This document shows, piece after piece, positions 8,597-18,673 of a stretch of DNA of 64,000 nt (its first letter is position 1; every line of letters begins with the position of its first letter). Below the pieces are notes generated by a model, which did no database searches, was not told the DNA's origin, and was given only the letters and a program-made list of their open reading frames with translations. Made by a program: the position numbers and the translations under genes. Origin of the DNA: Gottfriedia endophytica (GTDB lineage: Bacteria > Bacillota > Bacilli > Bacillales > Bacillaceae_G); NCBI RefSeq assembly GCF_017814275.1, contig NZ_JAGIYQ010000016.1, positions 20,787 to 84,786 of the forward strand. Reading direction: 5' to 3'.

Positions 8597-9697
8597 ATGA
8601 TGCCTGCTCATAATTCAATAAACAAAGCGAAATCATTTGCAATTTTAACTGATTTAATCAAACCAAATGCTCCCTCTCCTCTTGGTACAATTACAGATTT
8701 TTGTAAAGAATTAGCTAAATTATGTGAAGAAAATGATGTAGTTTTTTATATGTCTACTCTTAAAGATTTCCAAACTGATCAATTTAGTGGTTACAAGTTT
8801 GTAAATGATCGTATCGAAAAAGTGGAAGTACCTCCTCCTTCAGTTATTCATAACCGTATTCATTTAAGAAAGAATGAAGCTACAAAAGAATTTAAGAACA
8901 TCACTTCTCTATGTAAACAAATTGATATCCCTTTATTTAATGACCGCTTTTTAAATAAGATTGAAGTTTTTCAAAGCTTTATCGACTCTCCTTATCTAAA
9001 ACCCTATGTTCCATATACAGAAGAATATGGTCATGATCGTCAGCTCGAAAAATTCCTTACATTGTATGAGACAATTTTTATCAAACCAATTCATGGAAGC
9101 CAAGGAAGAGGGATATTCAAAGTACTCAAAATAAAAAACTTCTTTTATCTTGAAGAAGAAGATGGTCACTCAAAAAAAGAAAAAGAATTCACCTCATTAA
9201 AAAATCTCTTAAGGTATTTGAAACCTCTCATGTACAAAAAGTCATACATTATTCAGCAAGGTATTCCACTTTTATTATCTAATAATCGACCATTAGATTT
9301 TCGTTTTTTATGTCATAAAAATCCACAAAAAAAATGGGAAGTTACATCATCCGTTGCTCGCATCAGCCATCAACAGCATTTTGTAAGTAACATTTCTAAG
9401 GGTGGAGAGATCGAAAAAGTTACTAGTCTACTTCAGTCGTTTTTATCAAAAAAAGAAGCTTATCATTTAAAGAAACTATTAGCTGAATTAGCGATTGAAT
9501 GTTGTCAGTGGATTGACTCAACCTTTGATGGCCTATTTGTAGAATTTGGAGTTGATCTAGCGTTAGATCGTCATTTTAATCCATGGGTCATTGAAATGAA
9601 TTCGAAGCCTTCAAAAGATTTAGGAGAACATTTTCAGTCAAATAAAATTCGTCCATCAACAAAGGCTATTTTTTCTTTTGCACAATCATATCTATAA
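8597..9697 (+). CDS. YheC/YheD family ATP-grasp protein 1
   Basis: A 366-residue protein of the YheC/YheD (endospore coat-associated) family. It has SVIHNRIHLRK around 95, the glycine-rich ATP loop KPIHGSQGRGIF around 160, PLDFRFLCHK around 235 and the metal-binding end FGVDLALD...EMNSKP near 325. ATP-grasp enzymes join a carboxylate to an amine or thiol using ATP; the substrate of this family is unknown. GGAGAG lies before two successive ATGs (8597, 8600). It is first of four paralogues in one operon, with 15 bp to the next. Confidence 0.85.
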   Translation: MMPAHNSINKAKSFAILTDLIKPNAPSPLGTITDFCKELAKLCEENDVVFYMSTLKDFQTDQFSGYKFVNDRIEKVEVPPPSVIHNRIHLRKNEATKEFKNITSLCKQIDIPLFNDRFLNKIEVFQSFIDSPYLKPYVPYTEEYGHDRQLEKFLTLYETIFIKPIHGSQGRGIFKVLKIKNFFYLEEEDGHSKKEKEFTSLKNLLRYLKPLMYKKSYIIQQGIPLLLSNNRPLDFRFLCHKNPQKKWEVTSSVARISHQQHFVSNISKGGEIEKVTSLLQSFLSKKEAYHLKKLLAELAIECCQWIDSTFDGLFVEFGVDLALDRHFNPWVIEMNSKPSKDLGEHFQSNKIRPSTKAIFSFAQSYL

Positions 9698-9712
9698 GTT
9701 AAGGAGTGTTGA

Positions 9713-10804
9713 GTGAAAATGAGAATAGGTTATTTATCTTTAAAGGAACGTCAAGAAGGTGAATATGTTCAACATATGGCAAAGGCAGCAGCAAAACAAG
9801 GAATCGAATTTGTTCAATTTACACCGTTTAATATTCAACCAACAACAGAACTAATTCTAGGTTGGAAATACATTCCTTCTAAAGATGAATGGGAGAAAAC
9901 GACATTTGAAATGCCTCAATTTATCTATGACCGCTGTTTTTATTCACCCAGTACAAAAAGTAAACAAGCAAGACCAATTGTAGAATGGCTGAAAAATAAA
10001 AAAGATGTAACTTTTCTTGGGTATGGCCTTCCAAATAAATGGGAGACCTACCAGGCACTCGTTACAGATAATGCATTAAAACCTTATCTACCTAAAACAA
10101 AAAAACTACTGCACCTAGCCGTTTTCTTTGAAGAACTACGAAAAACTAGAAAGCTTGTTTTAAAACCAATGAATGGTTCACGAGGTATTAATATTTTCTT
10201 TGTCACTTTAAATGCTTATTCCATTACAGTAGTTACACAAAAATTTAATGAAATTGATGAACAACAATTTAAAAATCGCGAGGAATTCTTTGAGTGGCTA
10301 CATCCACTAGTAGACTCTCGTAATTACATTTACCAGCCATACCTTAATTTAACAACGGAACAAAACATGCCCCAAGATTTACGAGTCCTTCTCCAAAAAA
10401 ATGAAGAAGGGAATTGGCATGTAGCAGGTAAGGGTATCCGAGTAGGCCAGAAAGATTCTGTTATTTCTAATTTAAGTGGGGGAAGTAGTATCATTCCATT
10501 TGAAGAATGGATAAAACAATATTCCCAACAATCTGCTCTCGTTTTACAGGACGAAATTGATACGATTTCATCAACACTTCCAATCACTCTTGAAAAGCAT
10601 TTTCCTCCACTCTTTGAAATTGGGTTAGATTTAGGAATTGATGCACACCAGGCAGTATGGATTTTAGACATCAATTCGAAACCAGGGAGAAAAGTAGTTC
10701 TAAAAACAGATTTGGCGAATCAAGATAAAGTTTATTCAGCTCCTATTAAATATTGTAAATACCTACTTACTCAATCTAAAAATGAAAGAAGTGAAATTAG
10801 CTAA
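9713..10804 (+). CDS. yheC: YheC/YheD family ATP-grasp protein 2 (YheC length)
   Basis: A 363-residue paralogue, the length of B. subtilis YheC. Motifs: IYDRCFYS near 75, KPMNGSRGINIF near 150, PQDLRVLLQK near 220, and GLDLGID...DINSKPGRK near 320. The start is GTG at 9713, 6 nt after AAGGAG; an ATG two codons later is 12 nt away. Its stop overlaps the next start (TAATG at 10803), so translation is probably coupled. Assignment to yheC rather than another paralogue is by length and order only. Confidence 0.8.
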   Translation: MKMRIGYLSLKERQEGEYVQHMAKAAAKQGIEFVQFTPFNIQPTTELILGWKYIPSKDEWEKTTFEMPQFIYDRCFYSPSTKSKQARPIVEWLKNKKDVTFLGYGLPNKWETYQALVTDNALKPYLPKTKKLLHLAVFFEELRKTRKLVLKPMNGSRGINIFFVTLNAYSITVVTQKFNEIDEQQFKNREEFFEWLHPLVDSRNYIYQPYLNLTTEQNMPQDLRVLLQKNEEGNWHVAGKGIRVGQKDSVISNLSGGSSIIPFEEWIKQYSQQSALVLQDEIDTISSTLPITLEKHFPPLFEIGLDLGIDAHQAVWILDINSKPGRKVVLKTDLANQDKVYSAPIKYCKYLLTQSKNERSEIS

Positions 10805-12156
10805 TGATAGAAACTTTTCAGCTACAAACTCATCAGAGCGGAGATCAACTTGTACTAGTACCTGAACAATTTGCATTACCCAGAACCGTTGAATACATTT
10901 CTTTTGGATCAAAAAAACTTCCATGTCAACTTATTTCAATAAGTGGCCTACAAAATGAAATCTCTATATCGAGTAGTTTAGCTGAACAGCTTTGTATTCC
11001 TTTTGGTGGTAATATTTCACCTTACATTCATGAAAAAACCCTTTATCTTACTCCGTTAATCGGAATATTTACAGCTGGTTTTACCGAAAGCTTATTACGT
11101 CCAATTGGCGATCGAAGTATGCTATTTGCAAATTTAATTGCTTCAAACTCAAGTCAAAATAATTATATTTTTGTTTTTGGTACCCATTGTATCGATTGGG
11201 AATCTGAAATGATTTATGGTTATTTTTTCACAAGTGAACGTTGGGTACGCCATACCGTACCATTTCCAACAGTTATTTATAATCGTCTTCCTAATCGAAA
11301 AACAGAAAAACACCAGCACGTAAAATCTGTGAAACAACGATTACAGTCAGAATATCAAATCCCATGTTTTAACCCAGGATTTTTTAATAAATGGGATGTT
11401 TATTTGCAGTTAACACAATCCAGTGATGTTAGCCACTATTTACCCAAAACTGTAAAATTTAAAAATTTCGATGACATCGAACAGTTTCTCTCAGATTTTC
11501 AATATATTTATATGAAACCAGAAAATGGGAGCTTAGGATCAAGAGTCACAAATATACGTTATGCTAGAGAAGAAGAATGTTATTATTGCCGATATAGAGA
11601 GAATGGTACCAATAGACTTAAAAAATTTTCTACTTTGGAATCCTTAATTAACCATGTGTTTAAAGGTCATCGATTAGAAGATTTTATTATTCAACAAGGT
11701 ATTTCACTACTTAGACATAAGCAAAAACCACTTGATTTTAGGGTACATGCAAATAAAAATGGAAACGGAATTTGGGAAGTAACTGCAATTGCAGCTAAAG
11801 TAGCCGGAAAAGGAAGTACCACTACCCATTTAAATAATGGCGGTGAAGTAAAAATGCTTGATGAATTATTTGAAAAGCAGATTGCTGAAGACTTCCGCAC
11901 CAAACTATCGAATGCTGCTCTTCAAATCAGCAAAGTCCTTGATGAAAAAATCAAAGGGCACATTGGGGAAATTGGATTTGATTTAGGAATTGATCAAAAT
12001 GGAAAAGTATGGTTATTTGAAGCGAATTCGAAACCAGGACGCTCAATCTTTTCACATCCTGAGTTACGAAAAATAGATAGTCATATGAAGCATTTATTCT
12101 TACAATACGCTACCCATCTTGCCAAAACAAACTTAACTGAGGTTGTGTTAAAATGA
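10804..12156 (+). CDS. yheD: YheD-type ATP-grasp protein 3
   Basis: A 450-residue paralogue; B. subtilis YheD is about 453. It has an extra N-terminal beta-rich domain of about 100 residues, then IYNRLPNRK near 160, the loop KPENGSLGSRV near 240, PLDFRVHANK near 310 and GFDLGID...EANSKPGRS near 400. Start overlaps the previous stop by one base and its own TGA overlaps the next ATG (ATGA at 12153). The tight overlaps imply equimolar synthesis in the mother cell or coat layer. Confidence 0.85.
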   Translation: MIETFQLQTHQSGDQLVLVPEQFALPRTVEYISFGSKKLPCQLISISGLQNEISISSSLAEQLCIPFGGNISPYIHEKTLYLTPLIGIFTAGFTESLLRPIGDRSMLFANLIASNSSQNNYIFVFGTHCIDWESEMIYGYFFTSERWVRHTVPFPTVIYNRLPNRKTEKHQHVKSVKQRLQSEYQIPCFNPGFFNKWDVYLQLTQSSDVSHYLPKTVKFKNFDDIEQFLSDFQYIYMKPENGSLGSRVTNIRYAREEECYYCRYRENGTNRLKKFSTLESLINHVFKGHRLEDFIIQQGISLLRHKQKPLDFRVHANKNGNGIWEVTAIAAKVAGKGSTTTHLNNGGEVKMLDELFEKQIAEDFRTKLSNAALQISKVLDEKIKGHIGEIGFDLGIDQNGKVWLFEANSKPGRSIFSHPELRKIDSHMKHLFLQYATHLAKTNLTEVVLK

Positions 12157-13337
12157 CCTCAGTTTTTTATCACCTTACATCCTCGTGCTGGTATCATAAT
12201 GATTCAAACGACATATGTAAATTAGGCAAAAATAAATTATCTATAAATAAGATAGTTAACCATACTTCAAGTAAAGATTATTTAACATTTCCTGTAAAAA
12301 AGAATGACACACATCTAGGACCAATTGTAGCGATTTTAACAGGTAAAGAACGAGAGCCTTTTAGTGGGAATTACGAAACTTTTAAACGGATTAGTAACTA
12401 TATTATGAATAGTGGTGGAATACCTATAATTGTAACACCGTCAAGTTTTGTATATAAATGTGTGAATGCACATTATTATTGCTCGAATCGTAAGAAATGG
12501 ATACAGATCCAATGCCCCTTTCCAGACCTAGTCTATAATCGAATACCCTCTCCTCTGCTTGAAAAATTACCAGAATACAAAAAAACCATACAATTAATTA
12601 AAGACTTTAATATACCGTTTTTTAATAAAGGTTTTTGCTCAAAAAAGGAATTTGTTGAACTTCTATCAAAGAATCGTAACTTATCTAAATACTTACCACC
12701 TTCTGTTACAATCCATTCTAAAGAAGAATTATTGTATTACCTTGTAACGTGGAAATCGATTTATGTAAAGCATCATGAAGCTTCGCAAGGAAAAGGAATA
12801 TTTTGTTTTAATCTTTTGACTGAAAATCAGATTGAAATCCAATCTTCAAAAGGTCACTCACAAATTTGTTCTTTGGAGAAAGCTTGGAATTTTTTACGTC
12901 CTTTCCTTCATAGCACTGTCATTCAAAAAAACATTCATTCTATTTTAAGTAATGGACAAAAGTACGATTTGAGAGTACTGGTTCATAAGCAAAAAGAAAA
13001 ATACATTGTATCTGGGATTGGGGTTCGAGTTGCAAATTTAAATGCAATTACAACACACGTACCAAGAGGTGGCTCAATTATGTCAGTAACTAAGTTATCT
13101 ACTCCTGTTAATCAATTCATCATAAACAATCTAGCCAATGAAATTGGTAAAGCTCTGACTAACCGCTTTGGGCCATATTATGAATTTTCAATGGACATTG
13201 GCAGAGATAAAGAAAATCATTATTATATTTTTGAAGTCAACTCGAAACCAATGGTTTTTGATGAAGAAGAGATCAAAAAAAGAGGTCTTGAAAATTTGGT
13301 TTCACTTTTTTATGAATTAACTAAATTCGAGCCGTAA
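12153..13337 (+). CDS. YheC/YheD family ATP-grasp protein 4
   Basis: A 394-residue paralogue with VYNRIPSP near 130. The ATP loop is altered to KHHEASQGKGIF (the usual KP is KH). KYDLRVLVHK is near 270 and SMDIGRD...EVNSKPM is near 355. It ends the four-gene operon; the stop codon lies inside a terminator stem. An N-terminal segment rich in cysteine and histidine (SSCWYHNDSNDICK) is unlike the other copies. Activity may differ because of the loop change. Confidence 0.8.
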   Translation: MTSVFYHLTSSCWYHNDSNDICKLGKNKLSINKIVNHTSSKDYLTFPVKKNDTHLGPIVAILTGKEREPFSGNYETFKRISNYIMNSGGIPIIVTPSSFVYKCVNAHYYCSNRKKWIQIQCPFPDLVYNRIPSPLLEKLPEYKKTIQLIKDFNIPFFNKGFCSKKEFVELLSKNRNLSKYLPPSVTIHSKEELLYYLVTWKSIYVKHHEASQGKGIFCFNLLTENQIEIQSSKGHSQICSLEKAWNFLRPFLHSTVIQKNIHSILSNGQKYDLRVLVHKQKEKYIVSGIGVRVANLNAITTHVPRGGSIMSVTKLSTPVNQFIINNLANEIGKALTNRFGPYYEFSMDIGRDKENHYYIFEVNSKPMVFDEEEIKKRGLENLVSLFYELTKFEP

Positions 13338-13355
13338 AATACGGTTCTTTTCTTT
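13329..13355 (+). terminator. Terminator spanning the stop of ATP-grasp gene 4
   Basis: Stem GAGCCGTA / TACGGTTC with the TAA stop at the stem-loop junction, then TTTTCTTT. Confidence 0.75.
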
Positions 13356-13404
13356 ATGTAGTGATAAGGTGTAAAATATAAGAAACAAAGTGTGAGGTTA
13401 CAAA

Positions 13405-14331
13405 ATGATTGATAATTTAAATCGTTTATTCGGAAATGAAAATGTTATTCTATCCAATTCAACAATGAAAAGTGATGACTATTTCTGGTTTACAATCGAT
13501 TCTTATCAAACACCGGTTGGAATAAAAAAAGAAGTGATAACAAACGACCAATTAAACTTGCTATATGCACTATTTCCAAACGCCGTATTATTTGAACACA
13601 AGCATGGTGCACATCAACAGTGGTATAACTATTTAATTCTAAAGAATGCAAAGAATCCTTTTACTGAAGAAAAAATTCCAATCCCCCAATCTATTCGCTT
13701 TATACAATTTAACATAAAGCAAAAAACAATTGATTATGCTGCATTTGAAGAAACAATTACCGCATTTTTTAACAATGAAGTTGCAATTATCTGGTGTAAA
13801 GCAAACCAAGGTTTCATTCTAGAAAAAATTCAGACCGAATCTTATGACAATAAATACATAAATTATGTTCAAGAAACACTTGCTGCTGATCTATTTTATG
13901 ACATTACTTTTTTTATTGGAAAGCTTCACCATCCTCAAAGTAATTTACAGCAATTTTTTTCCTTTGAGCAAAACTGTTTTCAATACGCTTTACGAAATAA
14001 AAAACATAAAAATATTTTATTGCTCACGAATGAAATTCTTCCATATTTTCTATCTTTATTACCTCAAGAAATGACAGAGATCTTACCTGATCTAATATTA
14101 TCAGAATTTAATCTAGACGATCCAATCTTAGAAACTGTAAAATTTTTTCTTCAAAATAATCAAAATATAACTGCTACTGCAAAGCAATCCTACCTTCATC
14201 GTAATACAGTACAATACCGTGTCGACAAATTTACAGAACGCACAGGTATAGATTTAAAAGATTTTCAAAGCAGTTACATTGCATTTTTAGCTATCTATTT
14301 ATTAGAAAAAGTAACAGTTCCGAATAACTAA
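13405..14331 (+). CDS. PucR/CdaR-type C-terminal HTH protein
   Basis: A 308-residue protein whose last 60 residues (ITATAKQSYLHRNTVQYRVD, then FTERTGIDLKDF) form the helix-turn-helix of the PucR/CdaR regulator family. The first 240 residues are not recognised and would be the sensor part. GTGAGGTTAC precedes the ATG. It lies between the coat ATP-grasp operon and msmX, so it could govern sugar uptake through MsmX-dependent transporters, but no target site was found. Confidence 0.75.
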   Translation: MIDNLNRLFGNENVILSNSTMKSDDYFWFTIDSYQTPVGIKKEVITNDQLNLLYALFPNAVLFEHKHGAHQQWYNYLILKNAKNPFTEEKIPIPQSIRFIQFNIKQKTIDYAAFEETITAFFNNEVAIIWCKANQGFILEKIQTESYDNKYINYVQETLAADLFYDITFFIGKLHHPQSNLQQFFSFEQNCFQYALRNKKHKNILLLTNEILPYFLSLLPQEMTEILPDLILSEFNLDDPILETVKFFLQNNQNITATAKQSYLHRNTVQYRVDKFTERTGIDLKDFQSSYIAFLAIYLLEKVTVPNN

Positions 14332-14496
14332 TCACATTACCTAACGTAATTTTTCTGAACATTAAGATTTTTGTGCATTTTACACAAAGTTCTTATTGTT
14401 TTTTTGTACAGATTTACATTGTTTCAAAAAGCTCATTCTATTACACTTTATTAAAATAGGTTGTTAAATCAATTTAAAAAGAGAGGAAGTATATCC

Positions 14497-15594
14497 ATGG
14501 CTGAATTACAGTTAAATAATATTTACAAAGTATATGATAATAATGTAACTGCAGTTCAAGATTTTAATCTACATATTGATGATAAAGAATTCATTGTTTT
14601 TGTAGGTCCATCTGGTTGTGGAAAATCAACAACTCTTCGTATGATTGCTGGATTAGAAGAAATTTCAAAAGGTGATTTTTATATTGATGGAGAACGAGTA
14701 AATGATGTCCAACCAAAAGATCGTGATATCGCGATGGTATTCCAAAACTATGCATTATACCCTCATATGACTGTATATGATAATATGGCATTCGGGTTAA
14801 AGCTTCGTAAGTTCGAAAAATCTGAAATTGAACGTCGAGTAAAAGAAGCAGCACGTATTTTAGGGCTTGAGGAATATTTAAAGCGCAAACCAAAAGCATT
14901 ATCAGGTGGACAACGTCAACGTGTAGCTTTAGGACGTGCGATTGTTCGAGATGCAAAAGTTTTCTTAATGGATGAACCTTTATCAAATCTTGATGCGAAA
15001 CTGCGTGTTCAAATGCGCTCAGAAATCTCAAAACTTCATCAACGTTTGCAAACAACAACGATTTATGTAACACATGATCAAACTGAAGCTATGACAATGG
15101 CAACAAGACTTGTTGTAATGAAAGATGGAATTATCCAACAAGTAGGAACACCAAAAGAGGTTTATGATCACCCAGAAAATATTTTTGTAGGGGGATTTAT
15201 CGGTTCACCTGCAATGAACTTTTTTAATGGAAAATTAGAAGAAGGATTCATTATAGTAGGAGAAAAGAAAATTACGATTCCAGAAGGTAAAATGAAAACA
15301 TTACGTGACAACGGTTACGTCGGAAAAGAAATTATCTTCGGTATTCGTCCAGAAGATATTCATGATGAGCCTGTATTCTTAAGCGCTTCTCCAGGCAGTA
15401 TTTTAGATGTAAAAGTTGAAGTATCAGAATTACTCGGTGCTGAAACAATGCTTTATAGCTCCTTTGAAGGAAATGAATTTGTAGCAAGACTAGACGCCCG
15501 AACAACTTTTTCACATGGGCAAGAACTAAAATTAGCGATTGATATGAACAAAGCTCATTTCTTCAATAAAGAAACGGAAGAACGCATTCGCTGA
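14497..15594 (+). CDS. msmX: MsmX-type multi-sugar ABC transporter ATPase
   Basis: A 365-residue protein, exactly the length of B. subtilis MsmX. Walker A GPSGCGKST at 37-45, Q-loop in VFQNYALYPHMTVYDN, signature LSGGQRQRV near 135, Walker B VFLMDEPLSNLDA near 155, then the C-terminal OB-like regulatory domain with FGIRPEDIHDE. MsmX energises several sugar permeases encoded elsewhere, which fits a lone ATPase gene with no permease beside it. The ATG at 14497 (MAELQL) follows GAGAGGAAG; an in-frame TTG upstream has no such site. A terminator follows. Confidence 0.93.
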   Translation: MAELQLNNIYKVYDNNVTAVQDFNLHIDDKEFIVFVGPSGCGKSTTLRMIAGLEEISKGDFYIDGERVNDVQPKDRDIAMVFQNYALYPHMTVYDNMAFGLKLRKFEKSEIERRVKEAARILGLEEYLKRKPKALSGGQRQRVALGRAIVRDAKVFLMDEPLSNLDAKLRVQMRSEISKLHQRLQTTTIYVTHDQTEAMTMATRLVVMKDGIIQQVGTPKEVYDHPENIFVGGFIGSPAMNFFNGKLEEGFIIVGEKKITIPEGKMKTLRDNGYVGKEIIFGIRPEDIHDEPVFLSASPGSILDVKVEVSELLGAETMLYSSFEGNEFVARLDARTTFSHGQELKLAIDMNKAHFFNKETEERIR

Positions 15595-15625
15595 AACCAT
15601 TACCTATATATCATCAAAAAAATAG

Positions 15626-15655
15626 CGAAGTACTCTACTAGGTACTTCGTTTTTA
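15626..15655. terminator. Terminator after msmX
   Basis: Perfect stem CGAAGTAC / GTACTTCG, then TTTTTAT. It also lies at the 3' end of the convergent zinc-ribbon gene. Confidence 0.85.
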
Positions 15656-15904
15656 TATTTTCTCAATTAATTTAATCGCACTATCATTACAATGTTTACA
15701 ATAATACAAATGGGCACAAAATAAATTTGAATTATTTTTCGTTAATCCATCTGTTAAAGCAGTCAATTCATAATCCATATAAGGGCTATAATTTTCATCA
15801 TAATCCATCGCTCTTCCTTTATCTTCACATTCATTCTGGCACACAGAACATTGAACTTTTAATTCTGTTAAAGCATTACATAGTGGACAAATCATTTCGA
15901 TCAT
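15653..15904 (-). CDS. Small cysteine-rich (zinc-ribbon-like) protein
   Basis: An 83-residue protein with four CxxC-type knuckles: CPLC near 6, CSVC near 19 with a further C at 25, and CKHC near 69, with an acidic middle. This suggests one or two bound zinc ions. No family is recognised. Two starts are possible, ATG at 15904 or 15895; AGAGGTG abuts the first and is 10 nt from the second, so the second (MICPLC) may be used. It is downstream of msmX in convergent orientation. Confidence 0.6.
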   Translation of the reverse strand: MIEMICPLCNALTELKVQCSVCQNECEDKGRAMDYDENYSPYMDYELTALTDGLTKNNSNLFCAHLYYCKHCNDSAIKLIEKI

Positions 15905-15931
15905 TCACCTCTTTAAATATCATGCTGTCAT

Positions 15932-15960
15932 AAGAAAGGGACGGAGAAGATCTCCATCCC
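15932..15960 (-). terminator. Terminator of the SASP gene
   Basis: Stem GGGACGGAGA / TCTCCATCCC, one mismatch, with TTTCTT on the minus strand after it. Confidence 0.75.
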
Positions 15961-15975
15961 TATATCCATTTTTAT

Positions 15976-16170
15976 TTATTTAGAAAATCCATGTAATGAT
16001 TGTTCTGCCATTGCAACTAAGCGTTTAGTAATTTCACCACCTACTGAACCATTAGCGCGAGCTGTTGTATCAGCACCTAATGTTACTCCAAATTCAGAAG
16101 CAATTTCATATTTCATTGCATCTAATGCTTGTTGAGCACCTGGAACTACTAAGTTATTGTTGTTTGCCAT
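15976..16170 (-). CDS. Alpha/beta-type small acid-soluble spore protein
   Basis: A 64-residue [24 protein letters not shown], then the germination protease site EIASEFGV, then [19 protein letters not shown], the DNA-binding helix. These proteins coat forespore DNA and protect it from UV and heat, and are degraded on germination. The ATG at 16170 follows AAGGAGGTGAG; the longer reading frame upstream is rejected. A sigma-G promoter lies at 16200-16228. It resembles SspA/SspB; which paralogue cannot be decided. Confidence 0.95.
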   Translation of the reverse strand: MANNNNLVVPGAQQALDAMKYEIASEFGVTLGADTTARANGSVGGEITKRLVAMAEQSLHGFSK

Positions 16171-16199
16171 GTGTCTCACCTCCTTAAGTAGTGTAATGA

Positions 16200-16228
16200 T
16201 AGTATGACTCAAATCTTTTTTCATATGT
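16200..16228 (-). promoter_or_regulatory. Sigma-G promoter of the SASP gene
   Basis: On the minus strand ACATA (16228-16224), 17-bp spacer, CATACTA (16206-16200), against the sigma-G consensus GHATR-N17/18-CATnHTA. It is 30 bp before the SASP start codon. Confidence 0.65.
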
Positions 16229-16252
16229 AATTAGAAAAGATGTAATTTATGG

Positions 16253-16315
16253 AAAAAAAGAGGCCTATTCTACAACCTAAGTGCATTATCACTTTCGTGT
16301 AGAATAACCTCTTTT
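16253..16315 (-). terminator. Terminator of the tcyABC operon
   Basis: Long hairpin: outer stem AAGAGGCCTATTCTACA with TGTAGAATAACCTCTT, inner stem AAGTG / CACTT, then seven T on the minus strand. Confidence 0.85.
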
Positions 16316-16325
16316 AAACTTATTT

Positions 16326-17060
16326 CTATTGAATTAATTGTAAAAATTGTTTTGTACGTTCTTCTTTTGGGTGAACTAAAACTTGTTCTGGTGACCCTTG
16401 TTCAACGATATAGCCACCATCCATGAAAATCACTTCATTCGCTATATCACGAGCGAATTTCATTTCATGTGTTACAACAATCATTGTCATCCCTTCATCA
16501 GCTAATTCCTTCATAACTTTTAGTACTTCTTGTACAAGCTCCGGATCTAATGCAGAGGTAGGTTCGTCAAATAAAATAACTGAAGGTTCCATAGCTAAAG
16601 CACGTGCAATACCAACACGTTGTTGTTGGCCTCCAGATAATTGAAATGGATATAAATCGGCTTTATCACTTAATCCAACTTTTTTAAGAAGTCCAAGAGC
16701 CTTATCTTTAGCTTGCTTCTTATCCATTCTTTTAACTGTAATTAAACCTTCCATAACATTTTCTACAGCTGTGAAATGTGGAAATAAATGATGTTGTTGA
16801 AATACCATACCTGTTTTCGACCTAAGATTAATGATGTCTTTTTTAGGTACTGGTTTAGAAAAGTCAACCGTTTGACCTTCAATCGTTATTTTACCACTTG
16901 TTGGTTGTTCAAGAACGTTCATACAACGTAAAAAGGTTGTTTTACCCGAACCAGATGGACCAATGATAGCCGTTACTGTACCCTTTTCCACATTTAAATT
17001 AACATCCTTTAAAACCTCAAGCTCTCCAAACTGTTTTTTGATATGTTCTAATTTTATCAC
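16326..17060 (-). CDS. tcyC: Amino acid (cystine-type) ABC transporter ATPase
   Basis: A 244-residue ATPase with Walker [10 protein letters not shown] at 32-40, Q-loop [10 protein letters not shown], signature LSGGQQQRV near 138, Walker [14 protein letters not shown] near 160 and H-loop VVTHEM. This is the polar amino acid uptake class. It is last in the order tcyA-tcyB-tcyC and begins 14 bp after the permease stop. It drives import by the complex at the membrane. Confidence 0.85.
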   Translation of the reverse strand: MIKLEHIKKQFGELEVLKDVNLNVEKGTVTAIIGPSGSGKTTFLRCMNVLEQPTSGKITIEGQTVDFSKPVPKKDIINLRSKTGMVFQQHHLFPHFTAVENVMEGLITVKRMDKKQAKDKALGLLKKVGLSDKADLYPFQLSGGQQQRVGIARALAMEPSVILFDEPTSALDPELVQEVLKVMKELADEGMTMIVVTHEMKFARDIANEVIFMDGGYIVEQGSPEQVLVHPKEERTKQFLQLIQ

Positions 17061-17074
17061 CTGGATACCCTCCT

Positions 17075-17770
17075 TTATTTTGCAATGAAGCGTTCAACAC
17101 GACGTTCTAAGCTATGCTGAATAATTGATAAAATAAAGCAGATTACCCAATAGATTAGTCCAGCTTCAGAATAAATTAATAAAAATTTATAATTAACTGC
17201 CGCTATCTGTTGTGCTGTATGGAACATTTCAGTAACTAATATAAGCGATGCTAAAGAAGTATCTTTCACTAAACTAATGAACGTATTTGATAATGGTGGA
17301 AGTGATACCCTTGCTGCCTGAGGGATAATAATTCGTTTTAACGTCTGCCCATAAGTCATCCCCATAGAATATGCTGCTTCCCATTGTCCTTTATCAATTG
17401 ATGAGATCGCGCCTCGAATGATTTCTGAAGCGTATGCTCCTACACTTAAAGAAAAGCCAATTATTGCAGAAATATATGGTGATATCGTAACTCCCAAACT
17501 TGGTAATCCATAAAAAATAATAAATAATTGAACTAATAAGGGTGTTCCCCGAATAATCGAAATATAAACTCTTGCAATGCCATTTAATATTTTATTACTT
17601 GAAAGACGGAAAAGAGCAGTAATAAAAGCTAAGATCAACCCAAAAAAGAACGTAATAATAGCTAATGGGATTGTACCTTCAATAGCAGTTTTAACCATTG
17701 GAAGGAAAGCATCCTTCGCAATGGTTAAAAGGTTATTCCAATCTTGAGAACTTAAATTACTTAAGTCCAT
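17075..17770 (-). CDS. tcyB: Amino acid (cystine-type) ABC transporter permease
   Basis: A 231-residue membrane protein with five or so hydrophobic spans and the EAA loop [20 protein letters not shown] that contacts the ATPase. Its first codons overlap the end of the binding-protein gene by 14 bp, implying coupling. Class is His/Glu/Gln/Arg/opine-type permease; cystine is inferred from the binding protein. Confidence 0.85.
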   Translation of the reverse strand: MDLSNLSSQDWNNLLTIAKDAFLPMVKTAIEGTIPLAIITFFFGLILAFITALFRLSSNKILNGIARVYISIIRGTPLLVQLFIIFYGLPSLGVTISPYISAIIGFSLSVGAYASEIIRGAISSIDKGQWEAAYSMGMTYGQTLKRIIIPQAARVSLPPLSNTFISLVKDTSLASLILVTEMFHTAQQIAAVNYKFLLIYSEAGLIYWVICFILSIIQHSLERRVERFIAK

Positions 17771-18554
17771 TTTTACCGAACCATTTTTCTACAATTCGAT
17801 TATATGTGCCGTCTTTTTTCATATCATCTAATGCTTTATTAACTGCTTTTACAAGAGAATCATCTGTTTTTCTGAACATAAATCCACTACTAGATGTATC
17901 TTTTTCAAGTGCAGCAATTTTCACTTTTTTATCGCCAGTTTCAGTTAAATAGTTTTGAACTGCAAGTTTGTCATTTATCGTTACATCAGCACGGTTCGAT
18001 TCAATTAACTGTATTGCTTGACTAAACCCTTCAATTCCTACGATTTGAGCTCCATATTGTTTTGCAATTCCTGTGTAGTTACTAGTTAATGATTGAGCAG
18101 ATTTTAAGCCTTTAATATCGTTAAAAGACTTTATTTTATTGTTACTACTTGGTACAACTAATGCTGCTGAAGAACTACTATATGGTTCTGAAAATAAATA
18201 TTCTTTTTGACGGTCTGGTTTAATTCCAACTTCATTTGCAATCATATCAAAACGACTTGAGTTTAACCCAGCAAACATTGAGTCCCATTGAGTTTCAAAA
18301 TATTTAGGCTTTACACCTAAGCGTTTTGCAACTTCATTTGAAAGATCAATATCAAATCCAGTTAAATTACCATTTTTATCATGGAATGTGAATGGTGCAT
18401 ATGTACCTTCTGTTCCTATTTTTAATTCACCGCTTTTCTTCACAGCAGAAAGTGTATCAGTATTTTTATTTGAAGTATTACTACATCCAGCTGCAAAACC
18501 TAATGCTAATACTACAGTACCTAATGTCAAAGATAATTTTTTAAAGTTCATCAT
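17757..18554 (-). CDS. tcyA: Cystine-binding lipoprotein, ABC transporter
   Basis: A 265-residue lipoprotein: hydrophobic signal and lipobox GFAAGC, then the type-3 solute-binding fold. [46 protein letters not shown] and [10 protein letters not shown] are the TcyA pattern, so L-cystine is the likely substrate. The ATG at 18554 follows AAGGAG by 7 nt; a TTG two codons earlier overlaps that site. First gene of the operon. An orphan hairpin terminator lies 120 bp upstream. Confidence 0.82.
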   Translation of the reverse strand: MMNFKKLSLTLGTVVLALGFAAGCSNTSNKNTDTLSAVKKSGELKIGTEGTYAPFTFHDKNGNLTGFDIDLSNEVAKRLGVKPKYFETQWDSMFAGLNSSRFDMIANEVGIKPDRQKEYLFSEPYSSSSAALVVPSSNNKIKSFNDIKGLKSAQSLTSNYTGIAKQYGAQIVGIEGFSQAIQLIESNRADVTINDKLAVQNYLTETGDKKVKIAALEKDTSSSGFMFRKTDDSLVKAVNKALDDMKKDGTYNRIVEKWFGKNGLK

Positions 18555-18673
18555 TATCAATCTCCTTAATTCTTATAGGAATTCTCGCCTTTAATGATAA
18601 TATTCTATTTTTGAAAAAATATCAACAAAAATTAACTAAAGAATATTATTTTCATTAAAAAGAGGTTTATACT

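Noticed and set aside
14591..15073. 160-codon frame antisense to msmX
   Set aside because: Shadow of the highly conserved ATPase gene.
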